The notes beneath the pieces are model-generated. The model ran no database searches. It saw nothing but the letters and a program-made list of their open reading frames with translations, and was not told the origin of the DNA. A stretch of 64,000 nt of DNA from Pleomorphomonas sp. NRK KF1 (GTDB taxonomy: Bacteria > Pseudomonadota > Alphaproteobacteria > Rhizobiales > Pleomorphomonadaceae): the NCBI RefSeq assembly GCF_023721755.1, contig NZ_JAMDLH010000005.1, forward strand, positions 341,782-405,781, read 5' to 3'. The position numbers were made by a program, and so were the translations under genes. Position 1 is the stretch's first letter, and every line of letters begins with the position of its first letter. This document shows positions 9,044 through 18,854 of this stretch, piece after piece.

Positions 9044-11131
9044 ATGCCGTCCACCGTCACTCTCACCGCCGGTCCGCTTTCGCTCTCGATCGGCCTGCCC
9101 GACCGGGGCATGCCGGAGATCCTCGGCTTCGGGCGCGGCGCGGCGACCCCCGATTTCTGGCCGAACGTGCCGCGTTCGAGCCGCATCAACGGCATGGACG
9201 TCGACGTCCCCTCGGCGGTGCTCTTGCCGGTGGCCGGACTTGGCGCCTTTGGATGGCCGGCCATCCTCGGCCATCGCGACGGCCGTGATTTTCTCCTCGA
9301 TTTTTCCAGCTGGACCAGCCGACGTGACGGCGCGATCACCGTGCTCGCAGCTAGCGACGCAGTGGCCGGCATCGACATCGAGATTTCCATCCTGGCGAGC
9401 AAGACGGGCGTATTCGGCCTGTCAACTCGCCTGACCTCGGTCAAGGACGGTGTCTACACGCTCGATCGCTGCATGGCCGGCAGCTTCCTTCTGCCGGCAG
9501 GCGAGGCGACCGCCACCCGCTTCACCGGCATGTGGGGACGGGAGTTTCAGATCCAGCGCCACCGCCTCGCACCCGGCATCACGCTGCAGGAGAACCGCCG
9601 CGGCCGCACCAGCCACGACCGGCAACCCTACCTCGGCGTCACCGTTGGCGACGCCCGCTTTGCCTTCCATCTCGGCTGGAGCGGCAACCACCTGGTCGCC
9701 ATCGACACGCTCGACGACGGCCGCCGCCTCGTCCACCTCGGCGCTCTGTTCGAGCCGGGCGAGATCCGCCTTTCGCGGGGAGACAGTTACCAGAGCCCAG
9801 TGGTCTATGCCGCCGAGGACGCGGCGGCGCTGCAGGCCTTCGTGCGATCGGAGATCCTGTCCTGGACAGGCGGTGCCATGAGCCCGCGTCCGGTGACACT
9901 CAACACCTGGGAAGGCAACTATTTCGACCACCGCCTCGAATCGCTGAAGGCGCAAGCCGATGCCGCCGCCGCCCTGGGCATCGAGCGCTTCGTTCTCGAC
10001 GACGGCTGGTTCGGCCGCCGCGACGACGACACCACGTCGCTCGGCGACTGGATCGTCGACCGTCGCAAGTATCCCGACGGCCTGAAGCCACTCGTCGACC
10101 ACGTCGTCTCGCTCGGCATGCAGTTCGGCATCTGGTTCGAACCGGAGATGGTCAACGAGGAGTCCGACCTCTATCGCGCCCACCCCGATTGGGCGCTGAA
10201 GGTGGACGGTCGCCCCTTCCTGCGGTCGCGCAACCAGCAGGTTCTCGACCTCACGCGCCCCGAGGTGTCAGACTATCTGTTCGAGAAGCTGTCGGCCGTG
10301 CTGTCCTCGCATGCCATTTCCTACATCAAGTGGGACATGAACCGCGACCTCACGCACGTTGGCGGCGTCGACGGCCGGGCCGTGACCACCCGCCAGACCC
10401 GCGCCGTCTATGCCCTGATGGCTCGCGTTCGCAGCGCCTTCCCCCATGTCGAGATCGAAAGCTGCGCCTCGGGCGGCGGTCGCACCGACTATGGCGCGCT
10501 CGCCAATACCCAGCGCGTCTGGACGTCGGACTGCACCGACGCCCTCGACCGTCTTGAAATCCAGCGCGGCGCCAGCCTGTTCCTGCCGCCGGAGATCATG
10601 GGCGCCCACGTCTCGGCCAATCCCAGCCACCAATCCGGGCGGACGTTGTCACTGACGTTCCGCGCCATGGTGGCGCTGGCCTACCATCTCGGCGTCGAAC
10701 TGAACCCGCTCGACATGAGCCCGGCCGAACGGACGGAGCTGGCCGGCTTCATTGCCCTTCACAAGCGCCTCAGGCCACTGCTCCACGCGCCGGGCGCCAA
10801 CTTCAATCTCGACCCGCGCGACGGTCGTTACGTCTGGGGCGCCATGACGTCCGAGCAAGCCGCCGTCTTCGTGGCGCAAGGGCCGACCATGGTCTCGGAA
10901 CAGCCGGAACCGCTCGTCCTCCGCCTGCCGGGCTCACCCGAGCGGATGTGGCGGATCGCCGCCGCCCACGGCGACTGCCCTTCGGGCTTCATTCGCATGA
11001 GCGACGGCCAGAAAAAACTGCTGTCCGGGGAAATGGTCTTCAGCGCTGCGGCACTGGCAAGCGCCGGCCTGCCGTTGCCCATGCAGCGGCCGGAAACGGC
11101 CCTTCTGCTCGAACTGACGCCGGCCGGGTAA
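9044..11131 (+). CDS. Alpha-galactosidase, GH36
   Basis: A 695-residue retaining glycoside hydrolase of family GH36, releasing terminal alpha-galactose from raffinose-type or melibiose-type sugars. It has an N-terminal beta-sandwich (about 1-290), a TIM barrel starting near LNTWEGNYFDHRLE, and a C-terminal beta domain. The nucleophile Asp is in IKWDMNRDLTHVGG (about residue 431); the acid/base Asp is in VWTSDCTDALDRL (about residue 496); the substrate-recognition region LDDGWFGRR is also present. There is no signal peptide, so it is cytoplasmic and acts on imported oligosaccharide. The ATG at 9044 is chosen because it begins the beta domain; the in-frame extension to 8930 is not protein-like. 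A weak promoter (TTGGAA, 18 bases, CTATAT at 8930-8959) lies upstream. The AGE isomerase gene follows 123 bp downstream. Confidence 0.93.
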   Translation: MPSTVTLTAGPLSLSIGLPDRGMPEILGFGRGAATPDFWPNVPRSSRINGMDVDVPSAVLLPVAGLGAFGWPAILGHRDGRDFLLDFSSWTSRRDGAITVLAASDAVAGIDIEISILASKTGVFGLSTRLTSVKDGVYTLDRCMAGSFLLPAGEATATRFTGMWGREFQIQRHRLAPGITLQENRRGRTSHDRQPYLGVTVGDARFAFHLGWSGNHLVAIDTLDDGRRLVHLGALFEPGEIRLSRGDSYQSPVVYAAEDAAALQAFVRSEILSWTGGAMSPRPVTLNTWEGNYFDHRLESLKAQADAAAALGIERFVLDDGWFGRRDDDTTSLGDWIVDRRKYPDGLKPLVDHVVSLGMQFGIWFEPEMVNEESDLYRAHPDWALKVDGRPFLRSRNQQVLDLTRPEVSDYLFEKLSAVLSSHAISYIKWDMNRDLTHVGGVDGRAVTTRQTRAVYALMARVRSAFPHVEIESCASGGGRTDYGALANTQRVWTSDCTDALDRLEIQRGASLFLPPEIMGAHVSANPSHQSGRTLSLTFRAMVALAYHLGVELNPLDMSPAERTELAGFIALHKRLRPLLHAPGANFNLDPRDGRYVWGAMTSEQAAVFVAQGPTMVSEQPEPLVLRLPGSPERMWRIAAAHGDCPSGFIRMSDGQKKLLSGEMVFSAAALASAGLPLPMQRPETALLLELTPAG

Positions 11132-11254
11132 ATCAACCATTTCAGTCGAAAGGCCGCGTTCGGTGATCTCCTGAGATTGTCCCCACGGCGGGCAGTGCTA
11201 AAAAAGAAAAGGAGGCTGGAGGGCCGACGCACCGCCGCCCAGGGAGGGAAAACA

Positions 11255-12520
11255 ATGCTCAGGCAACTGAAATCCGCCGCGCGCAGCCGCTGGGTGGAGC
11301 GCGCGCCTCATCGCCTTTGGCTGCTCGGACGCGCCGACGCGCTGTTTTCCTTCTTCGAGGCGGGTTGCCGCAACCCGCTGGGCGGCTATTTCGAGCTCGA
11401 CGAAGCCGGGCGGCCGATGGCGCCGGGTGCCGACGGAGGTCTGCCGCCGTCGCGCAATCTTCACATCACGACCCGCCTCGTGCATGCCTTCGGCATCGCC
11501 TCTCTGATGGGACGGCCGGGCGCCGCCAACATCGTCGACCAGGGCATGAACTTTCTCTGGAACGGCCACAGGGACGCTTCGAATGGCGGCTATCACTGGG
11601 GCGTCGGTTATGGAACCCTGAGCGACCCGACCAAGCAGGCCTACGGCCATGCCCATGTCCTTCTGGCCGGTGCCACCGCCAAGGCGGCCGGCCATCCCAA
11701 CGCCGACCGGCTGATCGCCGATGTGACCGACATCCTGATGTCGCGGTTCTGGGAAGCGCAGCCAGGCGCCGTCGCCGAGGAGTTCACAGCCGACTGGCAG
11801 CCGATCGGAGATTATCGCGGCCAGAACTCCAACATGCACCTTACAGAAGCGCTGATGGCGGCCTTCGAGGTGACCGACGACGCGGAGTATCTCCGCAGGG
11901 CCGAAAGCATCGCCGAGCTGATCATCGATCGCTTCGCCTCACGCAACGGCTGGCGCCTGCCTGAACATTTCGACGCCCAATGGAACGTCACGCTCGACTA
12001 TGTCGGCAACCCGATGTTCAAGCCTTATGGCTCGACGCCCGGTCATTGGCTGGAATGGGCGCGCCTGCTGCTTCAATTGTGGGAGCTCGGCGGCCGCAAG
12101 CTGCTCTGGCTGCCGGAAGCCGCGCAAAGCCTCTTCCGCCTCGCCGTCACCGAAGGTTGGGACAGCGAACGCGGCGGCTTCTACTATACGGTCGGCTGGG
12201 ACGGCAAACCCTCGGTGCCCGACCGCTTCTGGTGGCCGTGCTGCGAAGGCATCGGCGCCGCCCACTTCCTGGCGTCGATCACCGGCGATCCATTCTATGA
12301 GAACTGGTATCGCCGCATCTGGGACTTTACCACGGATCACCTGATCGACCGGGCGACTGGCGCCTTCATACCGCAACTCGATGCCGAGAACAGGTCCGCC
12401 ACCAACCCCTTCTACGGTCGGCCCGACATCTACCATTCGGTTCAGGCTTGCCTCATTCCGCTGCTGCCGACCTCCGGCAGCCTCGTGAACGGACTGATGA
12501 ACGAAGGCATCCGGATCTGA
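11255..12520 (+). CDS. AGE-family sugar isomerase/epimerase
   Basis: A 421-residue (alpha/alpha)6-barrel protein of the N-acylglucosamine 2-epimerase superfamily, which includes mannose isomerase, cellobiose 2-epimerase and the sulfoquinovose isomerase YihS. Conserved histidine motifs are visible in order: QAYGHAHVLLAGATAKAAGH, QNSNMHLTEALMAAFEVT, STPGHWLEWARLLLQLW and RPDIYHSVQACLIPLLP. The length and motif order are closest to the YihS/mannose isomerase branch, so an aldose-ketose isomerase is the best guess. The substrate cannot be read from sequence. A GGAGGGA ribosome site precedes ATG 11255. It is co-directional with the GH36 gene and ends at a strong terminator. Confidence 0.86.
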   Translation: MLRQLKSAARSRWVERAPHRLWLLGRADALFSFFEAGCRNPLGGYFELDEAGRPMAPGADGGLPPSRNLHITTRLVHAFGIASLMGRPGAANIVDQGMNFLWNGHRDASNGGYHWGVGYGTLSDPTKQAYGHAHVLLAGATAKAAGHPNADRLIADVTDILMSRFWEAQPGAVAEEFTADWQPIGDYRGQNSNMHLTEALMAAFEVTDDAEYLRRAESIAELIIDRFASRNGWRLPEHFDAQWNVTLDYVGNPMFKPYGSTPGHWLEWARLLLQLWELGGRKLLWLPEAAQSLFRLAVTEGWDSERGGFYYTVGWDGKPSVPDRFWWPCCEGIGAAHFLASITGDPFYENWYRRIWDFTTDHLIDRATGAFIPQLDAENRSATNPFYGRPDIYHSVQACLIPLLPTSGSLVNGLMNEGIRI

Positions 12521-12539
12521 CGATTTCAAAATAACTGCG

Positions 12540-12570
12540 AACGCCGCCGGCCGTGCTGGCGGCGTTTTCC
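12540..12570. terminator. Bidirectional intrinsic terminator between convergent operons
   Basis: Perfect 9-bp stem AACGCCGCC / GGCGGCGTT with a 9-base loop, followed by TTTTCC on the plus strand. It sits between the AGE gene (plus) and the ABC permease (minus) and can serve both directions. Confidence 0.85.
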
Positions 12571-12573
12571 TGT

Positions 12574-13524
12574 TCAGCCCTTGGTCTTGCCCAGCGATGA
12601 CGAGGCGACCGCGAGCACGATGATCGAGCCGATCAGCACCTCGCGCACGTAGCTGTCGATGCTCATCTGGGTAAGGCCATTGCCGAGCACACCGAGGATC
12701 AGCACGCCGATCAGGGTTGCCGCCACGTGAGGCTCCCCTTCCTCGCTCATGGTCATGCCGAGGAAGACGGCGGCGATCGCGTCGAGCATCAGGCCCGAGC
12801 CCTGCGTCGGATTGGCCGAGGCAACCCGGCTCGCATACATCAGGCCGGCCGTCGCCGCGCCGAGCCCGCTGAGACCGAAGGCGAGGAAGCGCAACCGTCT
12901 GACGCGGATGCCGGCAAGACGCGCCGCCTCCTTGTTGCCACCGATCGCATAAAGCCGGCGGCCAAAGGTCGTCTGCTCCAGCGTGAACCAGACGACCAGC
13001 AGCACCAGCGCCGCGACGATTGTCAGGCTCGGCAGACTCACCGTATCCGTTAGCGAGATGCCCGAGCGGGCAAAGCCGGAGAAGGCCGTGGGAATGTCGC
13101 GGCCGAAGATGGTCTTGCCGCCCGACACCAGGAAAGCAAGGCCGCTGTAGACGGTCAGCGTGCCGAGCGTCGCGACGAAGGGCAGAATGCCGACATAGGC
13201 CACGAGCGCGCCGTTGAGAAGGCCACCAACCAATCCGACGGCGAGCGCCAGTGCGACACCGACCCACACCCCGTGCCCGTCGCGAAAGGCCAGCGCCGCC
13301 ACAATGCCGGCCAGAGACGCCATCGAACCGACGGAAAGATCGAAGTCGCCCATGACCATGACGATGGTCATCGTGAAGGCGACCACCGCCAGCATCGACA
13401 CCTGCTGACTGATGTTCAGCCAGTTCTTCGCCGTCATGAACGTGTCGGGAATCTCGATCCAGAAGAACAGGACGACAAGGACGAAGCCGATCAACGTGCC
13501 GTAAGTCTTGAGCGCGGAAGCCAC
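12574..13524 (-). CDS. Ribose-type sugar ABC transporter permease (RbsC-like)
   Basis: A 316-residue inner-membrane permease of the branched/ribose (BPD_transp_2) type with eight to ten spans. The family motif is seen in GDFDLSVGSMASLAGIVAAL and later in GNKEAARLAGIRVRRLRF, the coupling helix region that docks on the ATPase. The frame is open to 13569, which would overlap the ATPase gene by 34 bp, but the GTG at 13524 is preceded by GAAGGAA at good spacing and leaves an 11-bp gap. It is last in a three-gene operon: binding protein, ATPase, permease. Confidence 0.93.
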   Translation of the reverse strand: MASALKTYGTLIGFVLVVLFFWIEIPDTFMTAKNWLNISQQVSMLAVVAFTMTIVMVMGDFDLSVGSMASLAGIVAALAFRDGHGVWVGVALALAVGLVGGLLNGALVAYVGILPFVATLGTLTVYSGLAFLVSGGKTIFGRDIPTAFSGFARSGISLTDTVSLPSLTIVAALVLLVVWFTLEQTTFGRRLYAIGGNKEAARLAGIRVRRLRFLAFGLSGLGAATAGLMYASRVASANPTQGSGLMLDAIAAVFLGMTMSEEGEPHVAATLIGVLILGVLGNGLTQMSIDSYVREVLIGSIIVLAVASSSLGKTKG

Positions 13525-13535
13525 GAGTATTTCCT

Positions 13536-15065
13536 TCAGGCGGAGGGCGCGGTCGGCGTCCCGAAGCAAAGGGCGGCAAGACCGGCTTGGTCGAGGCCCT
13601 CGGTGGAAACGGTGGTCGCCACCTTGCCGTCCCGGAAGACGATGATGCGGTCGGCCATATAGACGAGTTCGGGCAGGTCGGAGGAGGCGAGCACAACCGC
13701 TTTTCCCTCAGCCGTCAGCTCGCGAAGCAGGGCGTGGATGTCATAGCGGGCGCCGACGTCGACGCCGCGCGTCGGCTCATCGAGCAGCAGCACGTCTGGA
13801 GAACCGGCGATCGCCCGAGCAAACACCACCTTCTGCTGGTTGCCACCGGAAAGCTCGCGAACCTTCTGCCTCGGCCCCTTGGACTTCAGCTTGACCTTCC
13901 GGCCAAGATCAACCGCCTGCTCCGCCTCCGCAGCCCGGTCGAGGACCAGCCCGAAGCGAACGAGATCGTCGAGATGCGGCAGCGACACGTTGCCGGCGAT
14001 CGATGCCGACGAAACCAACCCCTCCTGACGCCGTTCGCGCGGCAGGAAGGCGAGCCCCTTGGCCCAGGCGGAGACCGGTTCCTCGATCTTGACCGGCCGT
14101 CCGGCAAGGCTGACGGCGCCATCATGGCCGCCGTCGGCGCCAACGATCGCCCGGATGACCTCGCTCTGGCCGGCGCCCTCAAGGCCGGCGAGACCAAGGA
14201 TCTCGCCCTTGCGGACCTCGAACGTCACATCCTGTAGATAAGCTGTGGACAATCCCTCGACGTTGAGGGCCACTTCGCTCGAAACCGGCGCGAGGCGTGG
14301 CGGATATCCTTCGGCAAATCGCCGCCCGATCATCAGTTCGATCACTTCGAGCTTCTGAAGCCCGGCGATGTCGCGCGTCGCCACCGTGGCGCCATCGCGC
14401 AAAACGGTGAGACGATCAGCAAGCTCCATCACCTCGTCGAGCCGGTGCGACACGTAGATGATGCCGGCTCCCGCCGCGCGCAGACGCCGGATGACGGCGA
14501 AAAGACGTTGCGATTCCTCGGCCGACAGCGCCGCCGTCGGCTCGTCCATCACGTAGAGACGGGCCGGCGCGCCACCTTCGACGCTGGCGTCCTGGAAGGC
14601 GGTGGCAATCTTCACCAGCATCTGGTCGCCCACCGAGAGGCGAGCCATCTTGCGGCCAGGCGGAATATGGTTGACGCCGAGGCCGGCGAGCACCGCAGCA
14701 GCGCGGCGGTTGAGACCGTCCCAGTCGATCATGACGCCCCAACGACGGGGATAGTCACGGCCGAGGAAGATGTTCTCGGCTACCGAAAGGTGCGGCACCA
14801 CCGAGAGTTCCTGGTGGATGAACCGTAGGCCGAGGCGGAGCGAATCGGCCGGCGAACCGATGGTGACCGACGCGCCGTCAATGGCGATCGCCCCGGCGTC
14901 CGGCTTCACCACGCCGGCCAGCACCTTGATCAGCGTCGATTTGCCGGCACCATTCTCGCCCATTAGGGCGTGCACCTCGCCGGCCCGTACCTCAAGCGAG
15001 GCACCGCCGAGCGCCCGAGCGCCCGCAAAGCTCTTGTCGAGGCCGTTAATCGAAAGCAGCGTCAT
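13536..15065 (-). CDS. Ribose-type sugar ABC transporter ATPase (RbsA-like, two ABC domains)
   Basis: A 509-residue ATPase with two fused ABC domains, as in RbsA/MglA. The first domain has Walker A GENGAGKST, signature LSVGDQ and Walker B YVMDEPTAALS. The second has a degenerate Walker A (GLEGAGQSE), signature LSGGNQQK and Walker B LLLDEPTRGVD. Degeneration of the second nucleotide site is normal for this family. The ATG at 15065 starts the first beta-strand (MTLLSINGLDKSFAG). It lies between the binding-protein gene (54 bp upstream) and the permease (11 bp downstream). Confidence 0.94.
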   Translation of the reverse strand: MTLLSINGLDKSFAGARALGGASLEVRAGEVHALMGENGAGKSTLIKVLAGVVKPDAGAIAIDGASVTIGSPADSLRLGLRFIHQELSVVPHLSVAENIFLGRDYPRRWGVMIDWDGLNRRAAAVLAGLGVNHIPPGRKMARLSVGDQMLVKIATAFQDASVEGGAPARLYVMDEPTAALSAEESQRLFAVIRRLRAAGAGIIYVSHRLDEVMELADRLTVLRDGATVATRDIAGLQKLEVIELMIGRRFAEGYPPRLAPVSSEVALNVEGLSTAYLQDVTFEVRKGEILGLAGLEGAGQSEVIRAIVGADGGHDGAVSLAGRPVKIEEPVSAWAKGLAFLPRERRQEGLVSSASIAGNVSLPHLDDLVRFGLVLDRAAEAEQAVDLGRKVKLKSKGPRQKVRELSGGNQQKVVFARAIAGSPDVLLLDEPTRGVDVGARYDIHALLRELTAEGKAVVLASSDLPELVYMADRIIVFRDGKVATTVSTEGLDQAGLAALCFGTPTAPSA

Positions 15066-15119
15066 GTCGGAAACCCGGTCGGGAGGGCGGCAGCGCCGCC
15101 CATCCATTGCGAAACGCCG

Positions 15120-16052
15120 TCACTCCTTGACGTTGTCGATGGTGATCAGCTTGGTCGGCACGTAGGTGACCGACGACTTCGGCGGCTTGCCGGAGAGCGT
15201 CTGGGCGACGGCCTCGGCCGCGGCAGCGCCGATGCCATGGAAGTCCTGCGCCATCGACGCCTCGAAGTTGCCGCCGGCGGCGATCGCCTCGCGCGCCTGC
15301 GGATTGGCGTCGATGCCGGTGATGACGATACCCTCGTCCTGCCGTCCTGCCGCCTCGATGGCCTGCAACGCACCGAGCGCCGGCTGGTCCCAGGCCGCCC
15401 AAACGGCCGAGATCGAGCCCTTGTCCGGGTTGGCGGCGAGGATCGCCTCCATCTTGGCGCGGCTGTCGGCGATGCCACCGTCGGACACGTCGGGCGTCAC
15501 GCGGTCCAGCACCTTGATGTCGGGATTGTTGCCGAAGACGGCATCGGCGATCACGCCGCGCACCTGCACCGGCGGGAAGGCGTCGAACACGAACATGACG
15601 ACGCTGCCCTTGCCCTCGATCCGATTGGCGACATAGGCGGCGGTGTCGGCCGCCATGGCATAGCCGTTCGACGTGACGTTGGTGACGAGATAGGGGCTGG
15701 CGCCCGCATCCATGCCGACCACCGGAATGCCCGCGTCCTTGACGGCGGCGAGCCCCGCCTCGACCTGTGCCGGATCGACGTTGATCACCACCGCGTCGAC
15801 CTTCTGCGTCGCAGCGTCCTCGAGGCGGGAAATGACGGCGGCGACATCGCCCTTGGTGTCGATGACGTTGACGTCCCAGGCCTTGTCCTTGGCGGCCGCC
15901 TGGAAAGCTTCGACGTAGAACTGGGTGCCCGGCTGGGCGAGATAGGGCGTGATCACCGCGATCTTGCCGGCCGCCACGGCGGCGCCGGTGGCGAACACGG
16001 CGGAAAGAAACAGCGCGGCGGCCGGAAGCCGCATGCGGAGCGTAGCAGTCAT
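15120..16052 (-). CDS. Sugar ABC transporter substrate-binding protein (RbsB-like)
   Basis: A 310-residue periplasmic binding protein of the Peripla_BP_4 (ribose/galactose/allose) type. The signal peptide is clear (MRLPAAALFLSAVFATGAAVA, cleaved near AAG). Two Rossmann lobes follow, with typical hinge segments DAVVINVDPAQVEAG and VITGIDANPQAREAI. It captures the substrate of the three-gene importer; identity is unknown. ATG 16052 is preceded by GGGGAA. The 262 bp between this gene and the divergent FGGY kinase must hold both promoters; no clear operator was found by eye. Confidence 0.93.
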   Translation of the reverse strand: MTATLRMRLPAAALFLSAVFATGAAVAAGKIAVITPYLAQPGTQFYVEAFQAAAKDKAWDVNVIDTKGDVAAVISRLEDAATQKVDAVVINVDPAQVEAGLAAVKDAGIPVVGMDAGASPYLVTNVTSNGYAMAADTAAYVANRIEGKGSVVMFVFDAFPPVQVRGVIADAVFGNNPDIKVLDRVTPDVSDGGIADSRAKMEAILAANPDKGSISAVWAAWDQPALGALQAIEAAGRQDEGIVITGIDANPQAREAIAAGGNFEASMAQDFHGIGAAAAEAVAQTLSGKPPKSSVTYVPTKLITIDNVKE

Positions 16053-16314
16053 GTGTGCGTTCCCCATTTTTCTCTGAGGCCGGTCGTCGGAGGCACGCGT
16101 CCCCCTTCTCCCCGCCGGCCTCAAAACAGTTATCAGCCGGATGGAGGCCATTCAACACGAAGCCTGCCGATGGCCCTCGATTCATGACGCGAAGACAAGG
16201 CCAAGCCACTCGCCAAGCGAGCTTTTTCGGACGAGAAATGACAAACCGCGATGGACAGGCCGCAGCCGGCGTGGTGATCTCGGCAGCGAACTATCTGCCT
16301 CCCGGACCTCTTAC

Positions 16315-17787
16315 ATGATGACGCCTCTTCTCGTCGGCATCGATGTCGGCACCACCTCCGTCAAGGCCACGCTGTTCGATGACAGCGGCACGGCGATCCG
16401 GACCTTCGCCGACCCCTACCCCATGAAGCGACCAGCACCGGGATTGGCCGAACAGGACCCCGCCGACTGGACGAGCCGCGTCGCAGCGGCGTTGAGGCTG
16501 CTGTCGGACGGTCTGCCGGAGGGAGCGGTCGCCGCCGTCGGGTTGACCAGCCAGGTCAACACCCACGTTTTCATCGGCATGGACGGCGCGCCATTGATGC
16601 CCGCCATCACCTGGCAGGACGGCCGCGCCGGCGCAGAGGCGGCCGAACTCGATGCACTGATCTCCGCCGAAGAGCGCATTGGCTGGTGGGGCGCCCCTCT
16701 GCCGATCGATGCCAGCCATCCACTGGCGCGCGCTCTCTGGCTGCAGCGACACCACCCCGACCTCTGGGCGCGCACGCGCTGGCTGATGGCGCCCAAGGAT
16801 TATAGCATCCTTCAACTCACCGGCGAGGCCACCGCCGACCCGATGGCCGCTTTCGGCGTCATCGACCAGTCGCTGACCTACGTGCCGCGCCTCCTCGACC
16901 TCGTTCCGGGCGTTGCCGACCGTCTGCCGCCGCTTCGAGGCTTCACCCAGACGGCCGGCCGCATCCGGTCGGGCTTGCCGCTTGCCGGCGCTCCGATGGT
17001 CACCGGCGCCATGGACGCCTGGGCCGGCCTCATCGGCACCGGTGTCCTGCGCGACGGCGAATGCATGTATCTCTCGGGTACGTCGGAGATCGTTGGCCTG
17101 GTATCGAGCCTGCGCCATCCGGCCGCCGGCGTCATCGCTTTCCCGACCTGTGAGGGCATCACCATGCATGCCGGTCCGACACAGGCCGGCGGCGCCTCGC
17201 TCGCCTGGCTGTCGAACCTCACGGGACGCGCGCCGTCGGAATTATCGGCCCTCGTCGCTGCCGGCGATCCCCACCGCCCCACGCCCTTATTCCTGCCCCA
17301 TCTCCAGGGCGAACGCGCCCCCATCTGGGACATTGGCGCACGCGGTGCCTGCATTGGCCTTGATGGGTCCATGGGGCCGGCCGAGCTGACGCGCGCCGTC
17401 TTCGAGGGCGTGGCGTCATCGGTGCGTTGGCTGCTGGAGGCGCTGGAGGCATCGGCCGGGCGGGCGGCGACGGGCTTTTCCATGGCCGGCGGCGGGGCTG
17501 CTTCCGACCCGTGGTGCCAGATCCGCGCCGACATGCTGGGCCGACCGATCCGCCGCCTCAAGACGCTCGATGCCGGGGTGCTGGGAGCGGCCATCCTGGC
17601 CGGCGTCGGCGCCGGTCGCTTTTCGTCCATCGGCGAAGCGGCGAACCGGCTGGTGGTGACCGACCGCATGTTCGAGCCCGACCCGTCGCGGCGCGAGCGG
17701 ATGGACTTTCTCTACGGCGAGTACCGTACACTCTATTCGGCGCTGAAGCCGTTCAACGCCGCGCGCACCGCCTTCACCGCCTGGTAG
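16315..17787 (+). CDS. FGGY-family carbohydrate kinase
   Basis: A 490-residue ATP-dependent sugar kinase of the FGGY family (xylulokinase, fuculokinase, gluconokinase and relatives). The N-terminal phosphate motif is GIDVGTTSVKATLFDDSG; the substrate-side motif is ITWQDGRAGAEA with the conserved W.D.R; the second-domain motif GAMDAWAGLIGTG and the ATP-site LSGTSEIVGL are present. Substrate specificity is not deducible. Two adjacent ATGs occur at 16315 and 16318. It is divergent from the importer operon and convergent with the PfkB kinase gene, so the locus has two kinases of different folds: one may act on the imported sugar, the other on its phosphate. Confidence 0.9.
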   Translation: MMTPLLVGIDVGTTSVKATLFDDSGTAIRTFADPYPMKRPAPGLAEQDPADWTSRVAAALRLLSDGLPEGAVAAVGLTSQVNTHVFIGMDGAPLMPAITWQDGRAGAEAAELDALISAEERIGWWGAPLPIDASHPLARALWLQRHHPDLWARTRWLMAPKDYSILQLTGEATADPMAAFGVIDQSLTYVPRLLDLVPGVADRLPPLRGFTQTAGRIRSGLPLAGAPMVTGAMDAWAGLIGTGVLRDGECMYLSGTSEIVGLVSSLRHPAAGVIAFPTCEGITMHAGPTQAGGASLAWLSNLTGRAPSELSALVAAGDPHRPTPLFLPHLQGERAPIWDIGARGACIGLDGSMGPAELTRAVFEGVASSVRWLLEALEASAGRAATGFSMAGGGAASDPWCQIRADMLGRPIRRLKTLDAGVLGAAILAGVGAGRFSSIGEAANRLVVTDRMFEPDPSRRERMDFLYGEYRTLYSALKPFNAARTAFTAW

Positions 17788-17801
17788 CGGCAGCGGAAAT
17801 C

Positions 17802-17828
17802 CCCCGGCAGGTCAATGCCCCGCCGGGG
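17802..17828. terminator. Hairpin between convergent FGGY and PfkB genes
   Basis: CCCCGGC / GCCGGGG, 7 bp with a 13-base loop, in the 48-bp gap between two convergent genes. There is no T-run on either side, so it may be a weak bidirectional terminator. Confidence 0.4.
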
Positions 17829-17835
17829 AGTATCG

Positions 17836-18852
17836 TCAGGTGCGCCAGCCCCAGCTAGCGGCCAATCGCAGCGTTTCCTGCCAGCCAACCACCGAACCGG
17901 AGGTGGTGACCGACCGCAAGGAACAAGCCGCCGTGGCGTGCGCCAGCGCCAGCGACTTCTCGAGCGGCCAGTCCTCATGAACGCCATAGATCATGCCGGC
18001 GGCAAAGGCGTCGCCGGCCCCGTTGGCGCCGACGACCAACTCGGCCGGGATGGAGACCGACGCCTTCCGGGCAACCGTACCATCGCGCGTCACGGCGATA
18101 GCGAGCTTCGGCCAGTGAACCACCACCAGTTCCATGGCGCCATCGTCGAGCACCTTCCGCGCCGCCGCTTCACAGAGATCGGCGTCGGTCATGCCATGGC
18201 TGACAGTGGGAAGCCCGGCCAGTGCGCCGATCTCCGCGTCGTTGACCACGACATAGTCGAGATGGCCGAGGCAGGGCATGACCGTGTCGGCGAGGATGCG
18301 CGGTTCGAGGCTGGCCAGCTCGATGTTGGTCTTGAGGCCAGCCGCATGCGCCTTCTTGAGGACCGTTACCCAGCCATTTTCGCCATCCGCCCAGACGCCG
18401 TCGAGCTGCTTGTGGAAGCCCGGCAACCCCAGGTGCAGGATGCGCCCGGTCGTCGCCGCGAGATCGAAATGATCGGGCGTGAGCGCCGCCGCCACCGCCT
18501 TGGCGAACAGGTGCGTACGGCGGTGGGTCGCCGCCGAGGCATAGGCGTCGGTGAACTGCGTCGGCAGCGAACCGTCGACGTGCATTTGTCGGTGATCGAT
18601 GCCAGCTTCCTCGGCGATGCCGCGCAGAAACCGCCCGCCCTCGTCGTCACCGACGATGGCGATGGTCTCGACAGGCATGTTCGGATCGAGATGGCGGATA
18701 TCGACCGCAAGGTTGCAGCCGGAACCGCCGCCGGCCAATTCCTGGGAGAGGATTTCGACAATGCCGTCTTCCTCGGGCCAGAAGCTGACCAAGCGGTTGT
18801 TATCGACGCACCAGGTCCCTCCGGTGACGATGCCGCGTCTTGCCGCTGCCAT
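17836..18852 (-). CDS. PfkB-family sugar/sugar-phosphate kinase
   Basis: A 338-residue ribokinase-fold kinase. The N-terminal substrate region contains ELAGGGSGCNLAVDIRHL; the C-terminal signature GANGAGDAFAAGM holds the anion-hole GAGD with the catalytic Asp. PfkB members phosphorylate ribose, fructose, tagatose-6-phosphate, KDG or sulfofructose, so the substrate is open. It begins two bases after the aldolase stop, a tight operon in which a kinase product could feed the aldolase. The CWxDNN region near the N-terminus (about residues 14-19) is unusual and might help define a subfamily. Expression is presumably driven from the aldolase promoter. Confidence 0.88.
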   Translation of the reverse strand: MAAARRGIVTGGTWCVDNNRLVSFWPEEDGIVEILSQELAGGGSGCNLAVDIRHLDPNMPVETIAIVGDDEGGRFLRGIAEEAGIDHRQMHVDGSLPTQFTDAYASAATHRRTHLFAKAVAAALTPDHFDLAATTGRILHLGLPGFHKQLDGVWADGENGWVTVLKKAHAAGLKTNIELASLEPRILADTVMPCLGHLDYVVVNDAEIGALAGLPTVSHGMTDADLCEAAARKVLDDGAMELVVVHWPKLAIAVTRDGTVARKASVSIPAELVVGANGAGDAFAAGMIYGVHEDWPLEKSLALAHATAACSLRSVTTSGSVVGWQETLRLAASWGWRT

Positions 18853-18854
18853 GG